Assembly (NCBI GenBank): GCA_036897525.1
Contig: JAYMTJ010000007.1
Span: 124,001 to 188,000 of the forward strand
DNA length: 64,000 bases
Source of the DNA: Pelargonium x hortorum
Lineage: Eukaryota; Streptophyta; Magnoliopsida; Geraniales; Geraniaceae
Reading direction: 5' to 3'
The translations under genes were made by a program, and so were the position numbers. The notes under the pieces are model-generated. The model was given only the letters and a program-made list of their open reading frames with translations, did not search any database and was not told where the DNA came from. This document shows, piece after piece, positions 52,601 to 63,850 of this stretch. Each line of letters begins with the position of its first letter. Position 1 is the first letter of the stretch.

Positions 52601-55361
52601 TCTTATCTAAATGGATATCCTAAGCAGTTAAAGAACTTTACACGGAGGGTTTTTGAGGCGTTTCGGACAGTTTGAAGTTCTTTCTCAAAGACAAAGAGTA
52701 GAGGGATAATTATATTAATACACCAGCAAGCATATAGATTCTCCAGGACATAGCTTTAAGATATAGTTGTATTTAGCATCTGATTAAGGACTTCCCGAAA
52801 AGGATTTAGTACAATATCCAACATTAATATTATTTAAGTGTGGTATAATACTTGAGTCTATAGCATCCATCCCAGCCAGTAGAACTTTTTCGAGGTTAAA
52901 CTATCCTTAATTTTAGGAGAAATATACAACCTCTTTTACTTCTCATCTCTGCACAAATTTCTATTGGCTTAAAAAGGAGTGTACGCTACATCTGAAAGAA
53001 ATTCTTGTCAGATCAGATGCTTTAGCTAGCCCATATAAAAGAATAAGCATACCCTAGGTATATAATCTAGATTTTTAAACTGCATCTATGAAAAAAAAGG
53101 AGAGCCTTCGATTCCTTAAAAAGACCTCTCGAGTTCCTTCCTATTCCCTATTTATGCCGGAAGTCGCTATGTATATATATATCATTAAAAAGGGTTTTTT
53201 TAGTCGCCAGGCTTGAAGTAATTGGTTTCAAAATACAAAAGGGCCTAAGACCCTATACTTTTATGGCCTACCCTTAAGGAACAAAAAGAACCCTTTTATA
53301 AGGAAATCCGCCAATTCTTTACAGCGCTTTAGCAGGGAAGCCCGCCGAAACTCATTTAAAAGAAACTTCTTGCACGGTAAGCTGCCGATAAAGTTATAGG
53401 GCATCCATATGAAGTTATTACACTTTCAAAAAGGTATCTGCAGAACTCAGAATATTCTAGTCCGAGTTTCCTCTCTAGATCTATATATAGTGAATTGCCA
53501 TCTATACTTAAAATAGAAATTTGGGTGTCAGAATTTTATCTAAAAGAGCTCTGAAATAAGGAATTTAGCTCCCGGAAAAAGTCAGCAGCCCCTTTCATTG
53601 GATATTGGAATTCATACTTGTCTGGATTTGTTTCCTTGTTAGGACAGGCAAGGGTAATAAACAACTAGAAAAAACTTGAACTGTTCTATATTCATTACTG
53701 AAATTCCTTGCTTGGATAAATTGGCACTAGCTAAGCGCATACTTCTAAGAAAATACCTGATATCAGATGGTAGAGTGGAACTTTTTTGACTTTACTTACC
53801 GATAATAGATTTGTAGTAAGTAATAGGAATTCTATCCTGTGTCCCTTAGAACTCTATCCGAAAAGGAAAACTCCTTAGAAGTTCCAAGACCCTTCTATAC
53901 ATCGACTGCCCTTAGTCAGACTCTTAGGAATGTTAAAGAATCTAGAAATGAAGTACAAAATAGGGAGGGGTTCTTTACTTATTCGTTTATTCCCTAAAGA
54001 GCCTCCTTATGAATCAGAAACCCAGGAACACGGTAACAAGAACTAGCAACCTTGTAGAATGGCTTGGGGCTTTGTCTTTAGTTACAAGTAGGGATTCTAC
54101 TAGAGCTCAAAAAGACTGAAAGTCACTAGGTACGGGCCAATAAATATTAACTATAACGCCTACTTCCGAAACGACTTTCTATAAACTATAAAGTGCTGGA
54201 AATCCCTTAGTATTCTAAAGGTGCAGTTGCCTTTTAAACATTTTTTTGATAAGCTTGTGGACTTATAAATAAAAAAATAGAAAAAGGTTTCTACCAGGAA
54301 TAGGTATACCCCTTCCTTAAACTTAGGAAAGTGGGCCCCTAGTGGATAGCTTTGACTAAAAAGGGGAGGTCTGATATATTGCCTTACAAGCCCTGGAGTC
54401 GCGGAGGGGGTTAGCCTGTAGATGTTACAAATTCATGGTATTAAGAAAAGTCACAAATAGGGGCCCTTCTTCGCTGTGCCTAGTATTTTAACAAACTAAG
54501 TTCCCTTTTAAGTCAATTATTTTGAAAGATCTAGAGATTTCACTATGAAAGTGTAAACTAATCTGAATTTTGTGCATGGGTCCTCTTGATAAACTGGATT
54601 ATTAGCGAAAGCGAAATTTCAGGGGACTCCTTATTTTGAATTAAAAGTCAAAATAGCTTTGTTTTTGGTAATGAATTCACTTAGACTTAAACTTTTATAG
54701 TGTAGAAAAATATTCAGTAAGTAAGTTAAGTGTTTAAGCCCGCTTTCTTAAATAAAGGCTTTAAAACCTCGGTAGCTTTGAAATAAATAAATATATAACA
54801 GGAGCCCCTTTACTGAGATTGAGTGCAGATACTTAAGAAGAAGCTTCCCGGTTTGTGCTTTTACCAGGTGTTAATAAAGTAAGTCAAATTCCGACGTAAA
54901 CCACAACACAATACGAAAACTAAGTTATCCTCCACTAGGTACAAAGAGCTACCCCTTTAATTACAGTAGTTTGCGTAAAATTTATTATGATCTTTTATAA
55001 GTCATTTTTGACTCCAAAATGACTAATTACGGACCTTTAGAATACTAAGGGATTAATATACATAGTTTACAAGAAAGTCGGATAATTCGTCATAGTATCC
55101 CAAATGCCGTACTTGATAAATTGAATTGTATTCAGCCAGCAACCTTTTTCCCTTACCTTTCAAATTTTATCAGGAATTTATCCAAATAGTAAATTATACC
55201 CTTACACTCTTGAGAAAGAGTCTCCTTTAGTTATTAATAATTTCTTATATTAGTCAGTTTAGGAGGATTCGATAGCTTTACCAGTTAACAGTATCATACA
55301 AATAGTGAAACAGTAAGCAATTTATTTACCTATAAATAGAAATATTCCATAATTAAGGCTT

Positions 55362-55604
55362 CAACTTCTTCCTAACCTAACTCGTCATCCTCTTGCTGAG
55401 CCTATTCCACTGACTGAGTTCCAGCTTCCATTGGCTATCGACCATTAACTACAAAGCATACTCTCAACCTTTGACTTGCTCTTGGACAGAGATCTTGAGC
55501 TTCCATCTTTGGTTTACATTGACAGGATCCTTGACTCTTGCTTGGTTCCTCTTTCCCTTGTCAAGAGAAATCTTCCCTTACTCAATTTCCTAAGCTATTA
55601 CTAG
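55362..55604 (+). other. Texture II island D: pyrimidine-rich near-open frame
   Basis: An 80-codon stretch is open except for one internal taa (55446-55448). It translates to 28 and then 51 codons rich in Leu, Pro, Asp and Ser, with no ATG near the start. The DNA is strongly ctt/ctc/tct-rich, which by itself lowers stop frequency, so openness is weak evidence of coding. No family is recognised. Confidence 0.2.
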
Positions 55605-58600
55605 TCTTCTCTTGCTTGATAGCTTGGTTTCCTGTCTTTCTGAAACATCGTGTTTAAGTAGTGAAGTCACGCAGTTATTGAAAGAAATTCCTAATAGAGA
55701 TAGCTTAGGGGAAGTCCCTATGTATAGTATAGATAGTCTTTTTGAACTCGTGTTACCAGGGCTTCTGTAAGTAATTGGAACCGAAACATAGTAACTAAAA
55801 GTAATTTATTAAATCTATATAGTGTCCCTTGTACCTGGTATTTAGGTTCAGTCTTATTGCTTTAAATCTAGATTTAGTACTAAATTCAAAGAAAGTCATT
55901 TAAAATTAAGGAAGAAAAGAAGGAGAGCTTAAGTCTTTCCACTAACAGAAGTAACTCTGTCGTTATCTGTCGAGGAAGTACGACCTTAATAGGAAATGAA
56001 TGAAAGGAGTTTTTTAAGGACCTCCCATATAAGTCTTATCTTCTTTAAGGGTTTAGGAGCATATTCCCGTAAAGTTACTTTATCCAGTAGAATTTCCCTT
56101 TATATAAGACTCGGAAACCTCCCATCCAACAAGAGAAACAAAGCCCCTAAATTGAATATAAGCCTCAAACTTTCATTTGATAACTGGGTAGGGTACTAAA
56201 GCAGAACATGAGTAAAAAAACAAACCCTTGTTATTTTAACTGTCTTGCAACCCTAATTTGTTTCTACTTTTCCTATGCCTTTCTTTGTAGCTGCTAGAAT
56301 CTCTATCACTATCTTATTCTTCATCTTCAGATAATCTAAACTCTTACTCTTATAACCTACTCTAGTCTAGGGGCCCTCTTTTCTGATATGCTTTCTAGCT
56401 CCCTTTTGTTAGGATCTGAAATAGAATTCCTTGTGACTTAAGAAGAAAGAACAGAACAAGCGAAACCTATGAGTAAATACTTATGTCCTCTGGCTTAAGC
56501 TTTCTTTTACCTCAGGAATTACAAAAAAGCAGTGGTTTTTCCGGCTATAGGCTCCAGGTAGAGTTCAATTTAAGTAAGGAAGTAGCCTAGCTTTTGTGTA
56601 TTACATTGTCTCTAGGTTTCCCTGTATAATAAGGGATTCTAGAGAATATTAGGTAGAGGGGTTTTCTCAATCTTAGTAAGTATAAGTAAGGGAGGGGCCT
56701 TCATAGTCTTACATCAGTAATAAAAGCTACAAGGGGAGGCCTGAATAAAAGAGTAACAAGGAAGCCTTTCCAAGGCAAGGGGTGTTTCCCTTAAAAGGTG
56801 GGAATTCCTGCGGCTTTATTTATAGAGTTTAATAATTTTCTTTATATATGAAAGTCCGTTTTTGCTGTTGTAGGTGTCGCTGTGTAAGGTTATTAACTAT
56901 AATAAAGACTAGAATTCTTTACCAGCTATACCATTAGCGCTCGAAACTGTTCTATCTAAGGATCCTAGCATTCCAATCTCTATAATCTGTATTCTGTTAT
57001 TCCTTATACTTGTTCTATCATATTACTAACTGTAACTATTAGACTCCTTAACTGTCAATGTCATTAGAACAAGATATAGAATTTCCTACTTTACAGGCTA
57101 TGTCAGTTACTGGTTTTCTTTAACACCAACTCACACCTTTATCGAGTTACGGGTTTTTCTCAACAAAAATTTTATTCATCCCTATTTATAACTTATAAAG
57201 AGTACTTTGAACACGAAGTCAGTCATTCTTATGGAGTCTTACCTAAGTGTGCGTGATTTGGATTATAAATAGTAGCAACGTTTAATCGAGTTTTGACTAA
57301 AAAAAACTTTCTGACTTACTCTTTTATCTATTATCTATATGAATTAAGTGACAAGAATCCCGTAATAAATAATGCGGATATGCATAGCAGTTTTAGAACT
57401 TAGTCCCGGGAAATTTCCTTGCTCGTATGACCCACTAGAGTAGAGGTGTTGAGAGAATCCATGCTTATGATATTCTTAGCAGGTTCGGAAACTAGTCAAA
57501 ACAGGGGCTTACAGAAGTCTGGGCTCTCTCGTTAAAGATAAATTAACACAGGACACAGGATTTATACTAATTCCAAGTCTCTATTCAAGAAACATTCTAC
57601 TTCATTTTTTATGTGGATGCAGCCCCTCTAGGAATCAATCGGTGTATCTTAGCTTAACAATTTAAGAGAGCCTCCCTAAAATAGGTTAACAAAAGTAGAT
57701 AGTACAACCATCTATGTTTTAAAAGCATAAGTAAGATAAACGTACTAAAAAAGGCTGCTCCCACAAATGAAATGATATAATATAGCATTAAAGGCGCTTT
57801 TGCTTTATAGCTGCAATCCGTATGAGAAATAAAGTTTATTATAGCTTCTATTCTTACGATTATACAAGAAAGGGTTGCTAGGATTGACTTAGACTCGCTT
57901 TACGCCAACGTTATAGAATGTGATACACATAACCGGGCCTAACTTTACTTATTATATCTAAGCTCTAAAAAAATCCTGCTTAAGTTTTGAAACTACTATG
58001 ATAACCCCGGGTACCTAGTATCGGATACCACAACTTGTAGATCTAAGTCTACGGGGACTCCATTTGACTAGGGAGTAATAAATTGAATACCAAAGAATTA
58101 AGTGCACACAGACACAGGTATTCCAATACGTCAATAAAACTTTATAAACTAGAAGATAAAGTAGCTACTCAGTTATTGTGTTTCCTTCGTTTTCTAAATT
58201 AGGCCAAGGTATAGAAAACGCATCGAGATTAGTAGGATATTCCCGGGATATAGGTTGAAATTGAAATATCAGAATCCCCTTATTACTTATATCCGGGCTG
58301 GGCTAGTCATAAAAACCTTTCAACATTACCAATTCTTTAAGCTCTCCTCAGTGCTTTTAGCTTTTTTTTCAATGCTTCTTTGATAATGGTTAATACAAAT
58401 TTATAGTAGAAAAGCTAACGTAAGTGTAATTTTAGTTATATGCATCAGAAAAGTCTCCGTTTTCTTTCTTTTTCATTTTGTCCCTATTTACGCCCAGTTC
58501 CTGGAGGCTTTATATACTTGGTAATTTAGAAGTATCTGTAGATTAGGTCTGTAAGAAGAGTCCCCTACTAAAGGTTGAATCTGGTAGTATAAATCCTTGG

Positions 58601-59438
58601 ATCTTTATTGAAGTGAAGGAATACTCCCTACGACAAAGAAATTAATATGGGGCCCCTTAGATTTATGCCTTTTGTGTTTAAAGGGTTTTGAAGTTCAGCT
58701 TTTCCAGGGATTTTATAAAGAGTTTAGGAAAAGAGTAACCTAAAATTTAGGATTAACTTGCTATTTCTTAAGCAAGAGCTAGCTATAGTTTAGAGGCTAC
58801 TCTTTTCCTTAGGTTAAGTGGTACAGGTATAGGGATACTCCTTGTATTGGTTAGGGTTATTAGAGTCCCCTTTTGTTTGTGAATTTCTCTTAACGCAAAG
58901 GGAGGTCTTGTATAAGTTATAACTCAATATACAAAAAGTTCTCTACTAGTTATGCCCTTTCAGTATTTCTAGGTTCAACTTATCCGTGTATAAACCCAGA
59001 GCCCGCCTTGTGTTAAAAATGCGGAAAACCCCGGAATATAAAACTAAGAATCTGACTAGAGGAGTACTCCTTGGAAAGCTCCTGTATATCGAAAACCCTA
59101 AAAAAACGAAGGAAAATACGAGTTAAACTCTGATAAAAAAATTGATTTTGTAAAAGTTCAGGATTCTTTTCTATGGTTAATATAAAACCGGGGATTACAA
59201 AACACAAACTAGTCCCAGCAGCCTTAGAATAAGTCTGAATAAAAGTGGAAAACAACTTCCTTAATTATATGCTTTTTTTAATTGTCATATGTCACTAAAA
59301 CTAGAAGAAACTTAGGATGGGGTCAGTTGAGAGTACTTTCTCAAGCGTTTAAACTTCAATATCCTTAAGATCAAGAAGTTAAACTAGCACTGATGTAACC
59401 TAAAATTGACTCCTATGACATTCACAAGTAGGATACTT

Positions 59439-59488
59439 GTTGAAGGATACTATAAAAACTATAGTTGAAGGATACTATAAAAACTATA
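59439..59488 (+). repeat. Perfect 25-bp tandem duplication
   Basis: Two identical 25-base units, 59439-59463 and 59464-59488, each starting gttgaaggatac and ending aaaaactata. Perfect identity in an otherwise eroded region implies a recent event. A partial unit (aggatact, near 59430) precedes the pair. Confidence 0.95.
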
Positions 59489-60071
59489 AAAGGGGGGTTA
59501 CCTGCTTAATGAATATTTGCACTTATATCTTATCATAGTAATTGTTCGAAATGCTTTTTAAGAAAACATTAAGTTAAGGGTATTAAAAGGAAAATGTACT
59601 AAATGTCAGGTGTAAAGCTTGAGAACTGTAAAGTACAAATGACTCACTAAAATCTTCTGCTACAAAAAAACTATTATATAATAGAGAGATAGCCTTGTTT
59701 AAGTAGTAAGGACTCATAGAAAGCTCTCTTGTAAGGTCACACTCTGCGATTTATTAAGGAATACTTTTCCATATGGGTGTGTAGGATTAGAAAATTATAG
59801 CTTTTTTTAAACCAGAGAAAAAGTTTTAAGAATTAGGGTTTTGCTTGCGACTTCCTCTTAAAAAAACCTATAGTAAGAAAATCTTTCTTCTATATACGTA
59901 AATTTTACCAGAAATCGAACTAGCTCTTCGAGAAATCTGGAACCCTCCTTATAAAATGAAGATAGTTGCTTGGCAGAGATGCCTTAGAGTTTTCAATTAC
60001 TAACCTGTTGCTTATCTCTTGCAGTAATATTTCCCTGACAGAGTTTAGACATGAAGTCAAAGGAGTTTACT

Positions 60072-60101
60072 TTTTGAGTCCTGCCCTTTTGAGTCCTGTC
60101 C
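60072..60101 (+). repeat. 15-bp tandem duplication
   Basis: ttttgagtcctgccc is followed directly by ttttgagtcctgtcc, one substitution apart. It is probably slippage; there is no coding context. Confidence 0.9.
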
Positions 60102-60839
60102 TATAGGGGAACACTCCTAGGAATCTCAAAATACTGAACTGTTAGTTGATTCGATCTTCTCAAAGTCAAACTACAACTTCAAAAGCAAGCTAAATGTAAG
60201 AAAAGAAAAGCAAAAGGAGTCCTAATTTTTAGTAATTAGCATTGGAGGCCAATTTACTAGATCTTTAGGGGAGTTAACCTGTACAGATTAAAAGCAATAA
60301 AAATATAGGTAACACACGAAATTCAAAATGAAAAGTACGCAGGGTTCCTGATAGGATATCTAGATCTAACTTGAAAATTTCCAATAAGTACAAGCCGATT
60401 AGGAGTATACCGTACTGGAAAGCTAGGGGTAGATCTTACTTAAAGCACTTTTACTTGATATTATTCTATTACTTCTTATCTTAAATTTAGAGCCTCGCCA
60501 AACCAACTCAAATACTCCTTGAAAGCCTGTCTGATCTTAGGACCCACTATTAAATCCTTTTAATCCGATAATTCTGTATAGCTAGCTAAGGATCCTACTC
60601 ATAACACCTTACTTTCTGCTGCTAAACCTGGATCCTTGCAACTCTGTGAAGCTAGCTATGTCTTGTGGTGAGGGACTCTTCTAAGCTTAATAGCTGGTTA
60701 ATACCCGGTAAAGGAAACGAAACCTTGTAAGCAGGTTCTGTGTAGCTGATGTTTGGTTAGTCAAGAAATGTAGGGTACTCGGTCAAAAGCTAGCTGTTGC
60801 AGCTAATGAAAGAATGCCTTAGGAATAGAATACTCTAAG

Positions 60840-60985
60840 ATTAGTCTAACTCTTGTGCTCTGGAGCGGGAGGTGAGAGACTTAGAGGGTTTAGGAAAGCA
60901 TTACTTTACGCGACTGAAACTTTGTGAAGGAGGGAAGGGCAGTAGTATTAGAGTATAAACCACCATTACACTATAACCGGCAAGA
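60840..60985 (+). repeat. Diverged repeat segment shared with 18.0-18.2 kb
   Basis: The counterpart of 18000-18200, with the blocks ctcttgtgctctgg, a gggaggtgag block, gaaggagggaaggg and acactataacc in the same order. It links island E to island B. No shared frame. Confidence 0.45.
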
Positions 60986-61764
60986 AAAAACTAAAACAAG
61001 AAAGACTCTAGTCCTGACTTGAATTCCAAAGAACTAAGTGCTACAAGGAAGACAAGCAGCACTAGCCTTCAACTCCACTTGCTAACAAATTCATAGAGTT
61101 CCTAAACGATCTCTTACTCTTAGCAATTCTTAGGATAGGACTCTCAGAAACAAAGGCAATTGACTCCTTCTGAAACTACAAATACAAACCGAAGACATTA
61201 CTCCTTCTCTTATACTCACTCATTTCATTTTATGAATTCTTTTAGCATCAATTCTTTACTGCAATGTCAGCGCCAGCTTTCCATTAACACTCCAAAACCT
61301 GGAATACCAAACCCAGAACAACTGGCTAAGAAAAGGAATCCGTTGAAGACGACTGGCTATGGCACTTAAGGGCTACATTTCGGCATAAGGACTTAAGACT
61401 GTTGGTAGGGCTCTTTACATTAAGAGGCTCCTGGTGTAGAATATAGGTTAGACTTTGGCGGGAGTAATTGATTGGAGAATTGATTTTCACTACTGTAACT
61501 TCAAAAGGACTTCCTTAAAACAGGACTTTATAAGTAAGTAGAGTATAGAAAGAAGGGTCTCAACTATGGTAACGGTAACTAAAATACATACAATTGAGAT
61601 AGAAAATACAAGTCAGTGTAAGAGTGCTTTCTTATCATTCTTACGTGAGTGGGTAAGGCTCTTTAAAGAAATGAATTCAAATTGACAGCTAATAATAATA
61701 AGATTCCAAACATATACAAATGGAAGAAATAGAATTGGCGGTATACTTGTCAAATTGCGATTGA

Positions 61765-62388
61765 CTGGGAGAGTTAGCATTGATTGTAATTGTAAGCTTG
61801 CGGATAGCGGCTACTTTATTTCGCCAGCATTATAGGGAGGTTAGAGGCAAGGACTTATACTCACTGGTAAAGAGAGGCTTTGTTCTACTAATTCCTGTTC
61901 TTGAAATGAAATCTTTCCTAACAAGAAACAAGAAGTGGGGCAGCTTCTTATTTGCATCGGAAAATTCAAAGAAGACGAACCGAGGAAATACTTGTCAATT
62001 GTTTAAAATAACGGATCAGGAAAATGACAAGGGACATAACATCATTCGAGTCAAGAATTTCTTCGATGCGAGGACATACTTCACAATTATAACACCTAAG
62101 CTGTCAAGGGAACTCAGATTCAATTCCAGATTAGAACCTACGACCTTTCGATCCAAATAAACTAGTGCAAATTCATGGATTTCCATGATAATGAAATTGT
62201 CAAACCTGATACAAATCCTGTCCAAGAAAGATGTTCTAACCAACCTTTCTCCCTTGACCTACATACTTAAAGCAATCGGGTACCTACGTGGAAATGAACT
62301 AGCGCTCAATTTCAATAACGTTTCTCTGGACTGGAGCGACGCCGTCTCGTTTGTAGGAAAGAAAGGCTCTAATACGAATAAGAATTGA
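61765..62388 (+). pseudogene. Unrecognised 208-codon frame broken by one internal stop
   Basis: A single frame runs from ctg at 61765 to tga at 62386-62388, interrupted only by taa at 62158-62160. This gives 131 codons, a stop, then 75 codons. The first in-frame common start is ttg at 61780; the first in-frame ATG in the second half is at 62185. The product would be basic, with a hydrophobic stretch near the N-terminus (VIVSLRIAATLF) and no domain I can name. In DNA where stops are expected about every 14 codons, two adjacent long open runs in one frame suggest a former reading frame. One codon change would account for the break. It might be a decayed plasmid, intron or mitochondrial ORF; the family is unknown. 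The segment near 62110-62165 reads on the minus strand like a tRNA T-arm, which could mean part of the frame is fortuitous. Confidence 0.3.
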
Positions 62389-62469
62389 AGGATGGTAGTT
62401 GACTTCTTTATCTAAATGATTCTGAAAGAAAGAATTATCTAATTGTATAAAAGAAAATCCCTCTAAGAG

Positions 62470-62577
62470 GAAAAGCTCTCATTCGAAGAAACTCTTTACA
62501 GTCCGTTTTACTTCTTATTTTGAAGTAAAGGTGTCCTATCCGTAGGTGATGGTATCGCAAGAGTCACCCATATTTAA
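62470..62577 (+). pseudogene. atpA: Fragment of mitochondrial atpA (ATP synthase F1 alpha)
   Basis: Codons 62539-62565 read SVGDGIARV, exactly the conserved segment near residues 35-45 of the mitochondrial F1 alpha subunit (VVSVGDGIARVYGL in plants), preceded in frame by GVL. After V the frame reads THI and stops at 62575, where the family has YGL and then about 460 more residues, so almost the whole gene is missing. Upstream, in a different frame, 62507-62530 reads FTSYFEVK, comparable to the family's FYTNFQVDEIGRV, suggesting a frameshift with loss of a few residues just before the motif. The plastid homologue has QVGDGIARI, so the relic is of mitochondrial type. A nine-residue exact match to an invariant motif is very unlikely by chance. 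An exon followed by an intron is an alternative, but no intron consensus is apparent. Confidence 0.55.
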
Positions 62578-62916
62578 AGAGAATACTATATTTCAATAGG
62601 AGGAGAAAAGGCTATATTCTAGGTTTACTGCCTAAAGTTAAGACAGCTATTAGGAAGAATTGACTAGGCTAGGATTCCTACGGTTTTCTTAGTATATATT
62701 CCTTGATTAACAGCTTGGACTTTCAAAGGTTTACCAACAGAAGAACTCAAACAAAGATTAATACTGTCAATACACTGACTTTACATATACTCTCAAGGAA
62801 GAAAGAATCTATTGCTATCAAGTCCCATTAGAACAAGTGCTCTAAAACACTATTATCGGAAAAGGTCCATCAACCTTGCCCAGCTTTGAAGGGCTTGGCT
62901 TAGAGGCAAGCTTTAG

Positions 62917-63316
62917 CTTGGCTTTCAAGGATGGGGAATCAGAGTTGTTAGGTTCCTAAAAGATAAGGACATTACAAAATCAATTTATGTTATTCCTTTA
63001 CCGTCTATACAAACAGAAGAACTAAGAGACATTATAGGATTTCTAGTTAAGTTGGGTTTTAGGGTTAGTACAGCAAGTAAATACAAGAGGTCAATCCCAA
63101 AGACTATCGTGAATTCGAAGGACAAGATTCTATTGAAATGAATGAGGACAAACAGATTCTAGATGCTGAGACTGAAACTCAGTCTGATACTGAGATTGAA
63201 ACTGAGGCAAGGAAAGAAATAAACGTTATACTGAATCGACTGTAACAACAACTCAAGCTGTAACAGAGGGTGTAACCGATACGGACAACGAGACTACGGA
63301 TGCTAGGAACCGCTAG
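62917..63316 (+). pseudogene. Unrecognised gene debris: three shifted frames, acidic Thr/Glu-rich end
   Basis: Three overlapping plus-strand frames each look protein-like. Frame one (62917-63138) has no ATG and contains WGIRVVRFLKDKDITKSIYV then a LRDIIGFLVKLGF segment. Frame two (63081-63242) turns acidic, with ILDAETETQSDTEIETEA. Frame three (63206-63313) continues the Thr/Glu theme with TESTVTTTQAVTEGVTDTDN and ends at tag 63314. The style runs from one frame into the next, consistent with one ancestral reading frame that has shifted twice. Alternatively the ctgagactgaaa words reflect simple-sequence slippage. I do not recognise the family. Confidence 0.25.
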
Positions 63317-63850
63317 AGTAGACCCTGTAGTTGATGGTCAATAGCTAGTTAAGAAGTCATTATGAAGATATACTAATAATGCAGTAGGAAACTGAGTAAG
63401 ACTCTATAATGTACTTGTGCCTCTACCCTAAACCCAAGTCAAGATGGTATGCACAGTCGGTACAGGACCTGTTTTGCTAATAGAGTGGAATCAGCTTCTT
63501 GAGGATCCTATTTACTCTATTCTGTTATTATCTTCACAACTAAGAGCTATTAAGAAGTTAGAATCAGCAGGTTGTTGATTGTACTGCTAGCTAAGTATCT
63601 CAATTGAGAGGGATTCCAGTTATAGGCCAGTTATAGGGAAGAGTTAGACTTTCGATTTGATGGTTGATTATTAGGATGAGATGGAAGCATTGTAGTTAGT
63701 GTATTCAGGATACCTTGCTAGTTCGAGACTTAGACAGGCATTCAAGAAATGGTTCAGTTGGTTAGGAGCTAAGATAGGGACATTCTATTGCAGGGACTTC
63801 CTGTGTATTGAGAGTTAAAACCCTTAAACATCTCGCATTTCGACTAGAAA

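Larger units (their letters stand above)
31421..55340. other. Long A+T-rich spacer (texture I)
   Basis: Nearly 24 kb without a recognisable gene. It contains texture II patches at about 33.8-34.2, 45.3-45.7 and 48.0-48.8 kb. Locally richer G+C spots lie at 32.04-32.29 kb (listed separately) and at 51.62-51.81 kb. The latter carries a 62-codon ATG frame of balanced amino-acid composition that I cannot identify. On the minus strand, 39920-39606 is open for 104 codons with one hydrophobic segment and is followed by an overlapping frame at 40090-39887; neither is recognised. A 13-base T run ends at 37470. No rRNA, tRNA or promoter is convincing. Confidence 0.5.
55605..60400. other. A+T-rich spacer with small texture II patches
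   Basis: I see no gene. Patches near 56.2-56.5 and 56.9-57.1 kb carry texture II words. Frames at 55996-56199 and, on the minus strand, 59255-59013 are short and unrecognised. Confidence 0.5.
60401..63850. other. Texture II island E with gene debris
   Basis: This is the right-hand texture II block, holding the long near-open frame at 61765-62388, the atpA relic, and the acidic frames at 62917-63316. The stretch 60.5-61.0 kb shares words with island A (agctgttgcagctaatgaaag) and blocks with 18.0-18.2 kb. The part from 63317 to about 63850 holds no recognisable feature. Confidence 0.5.

Noticed and set aside
62095-62190. Minus-strand tRNA-like string (gatcgaaaggtcgtaggttc)
   Set aside because: The anticodon stem, T-stem and acceptor do not pair and no D-arm is found, so it is weaker than the 26-28 kb relics.
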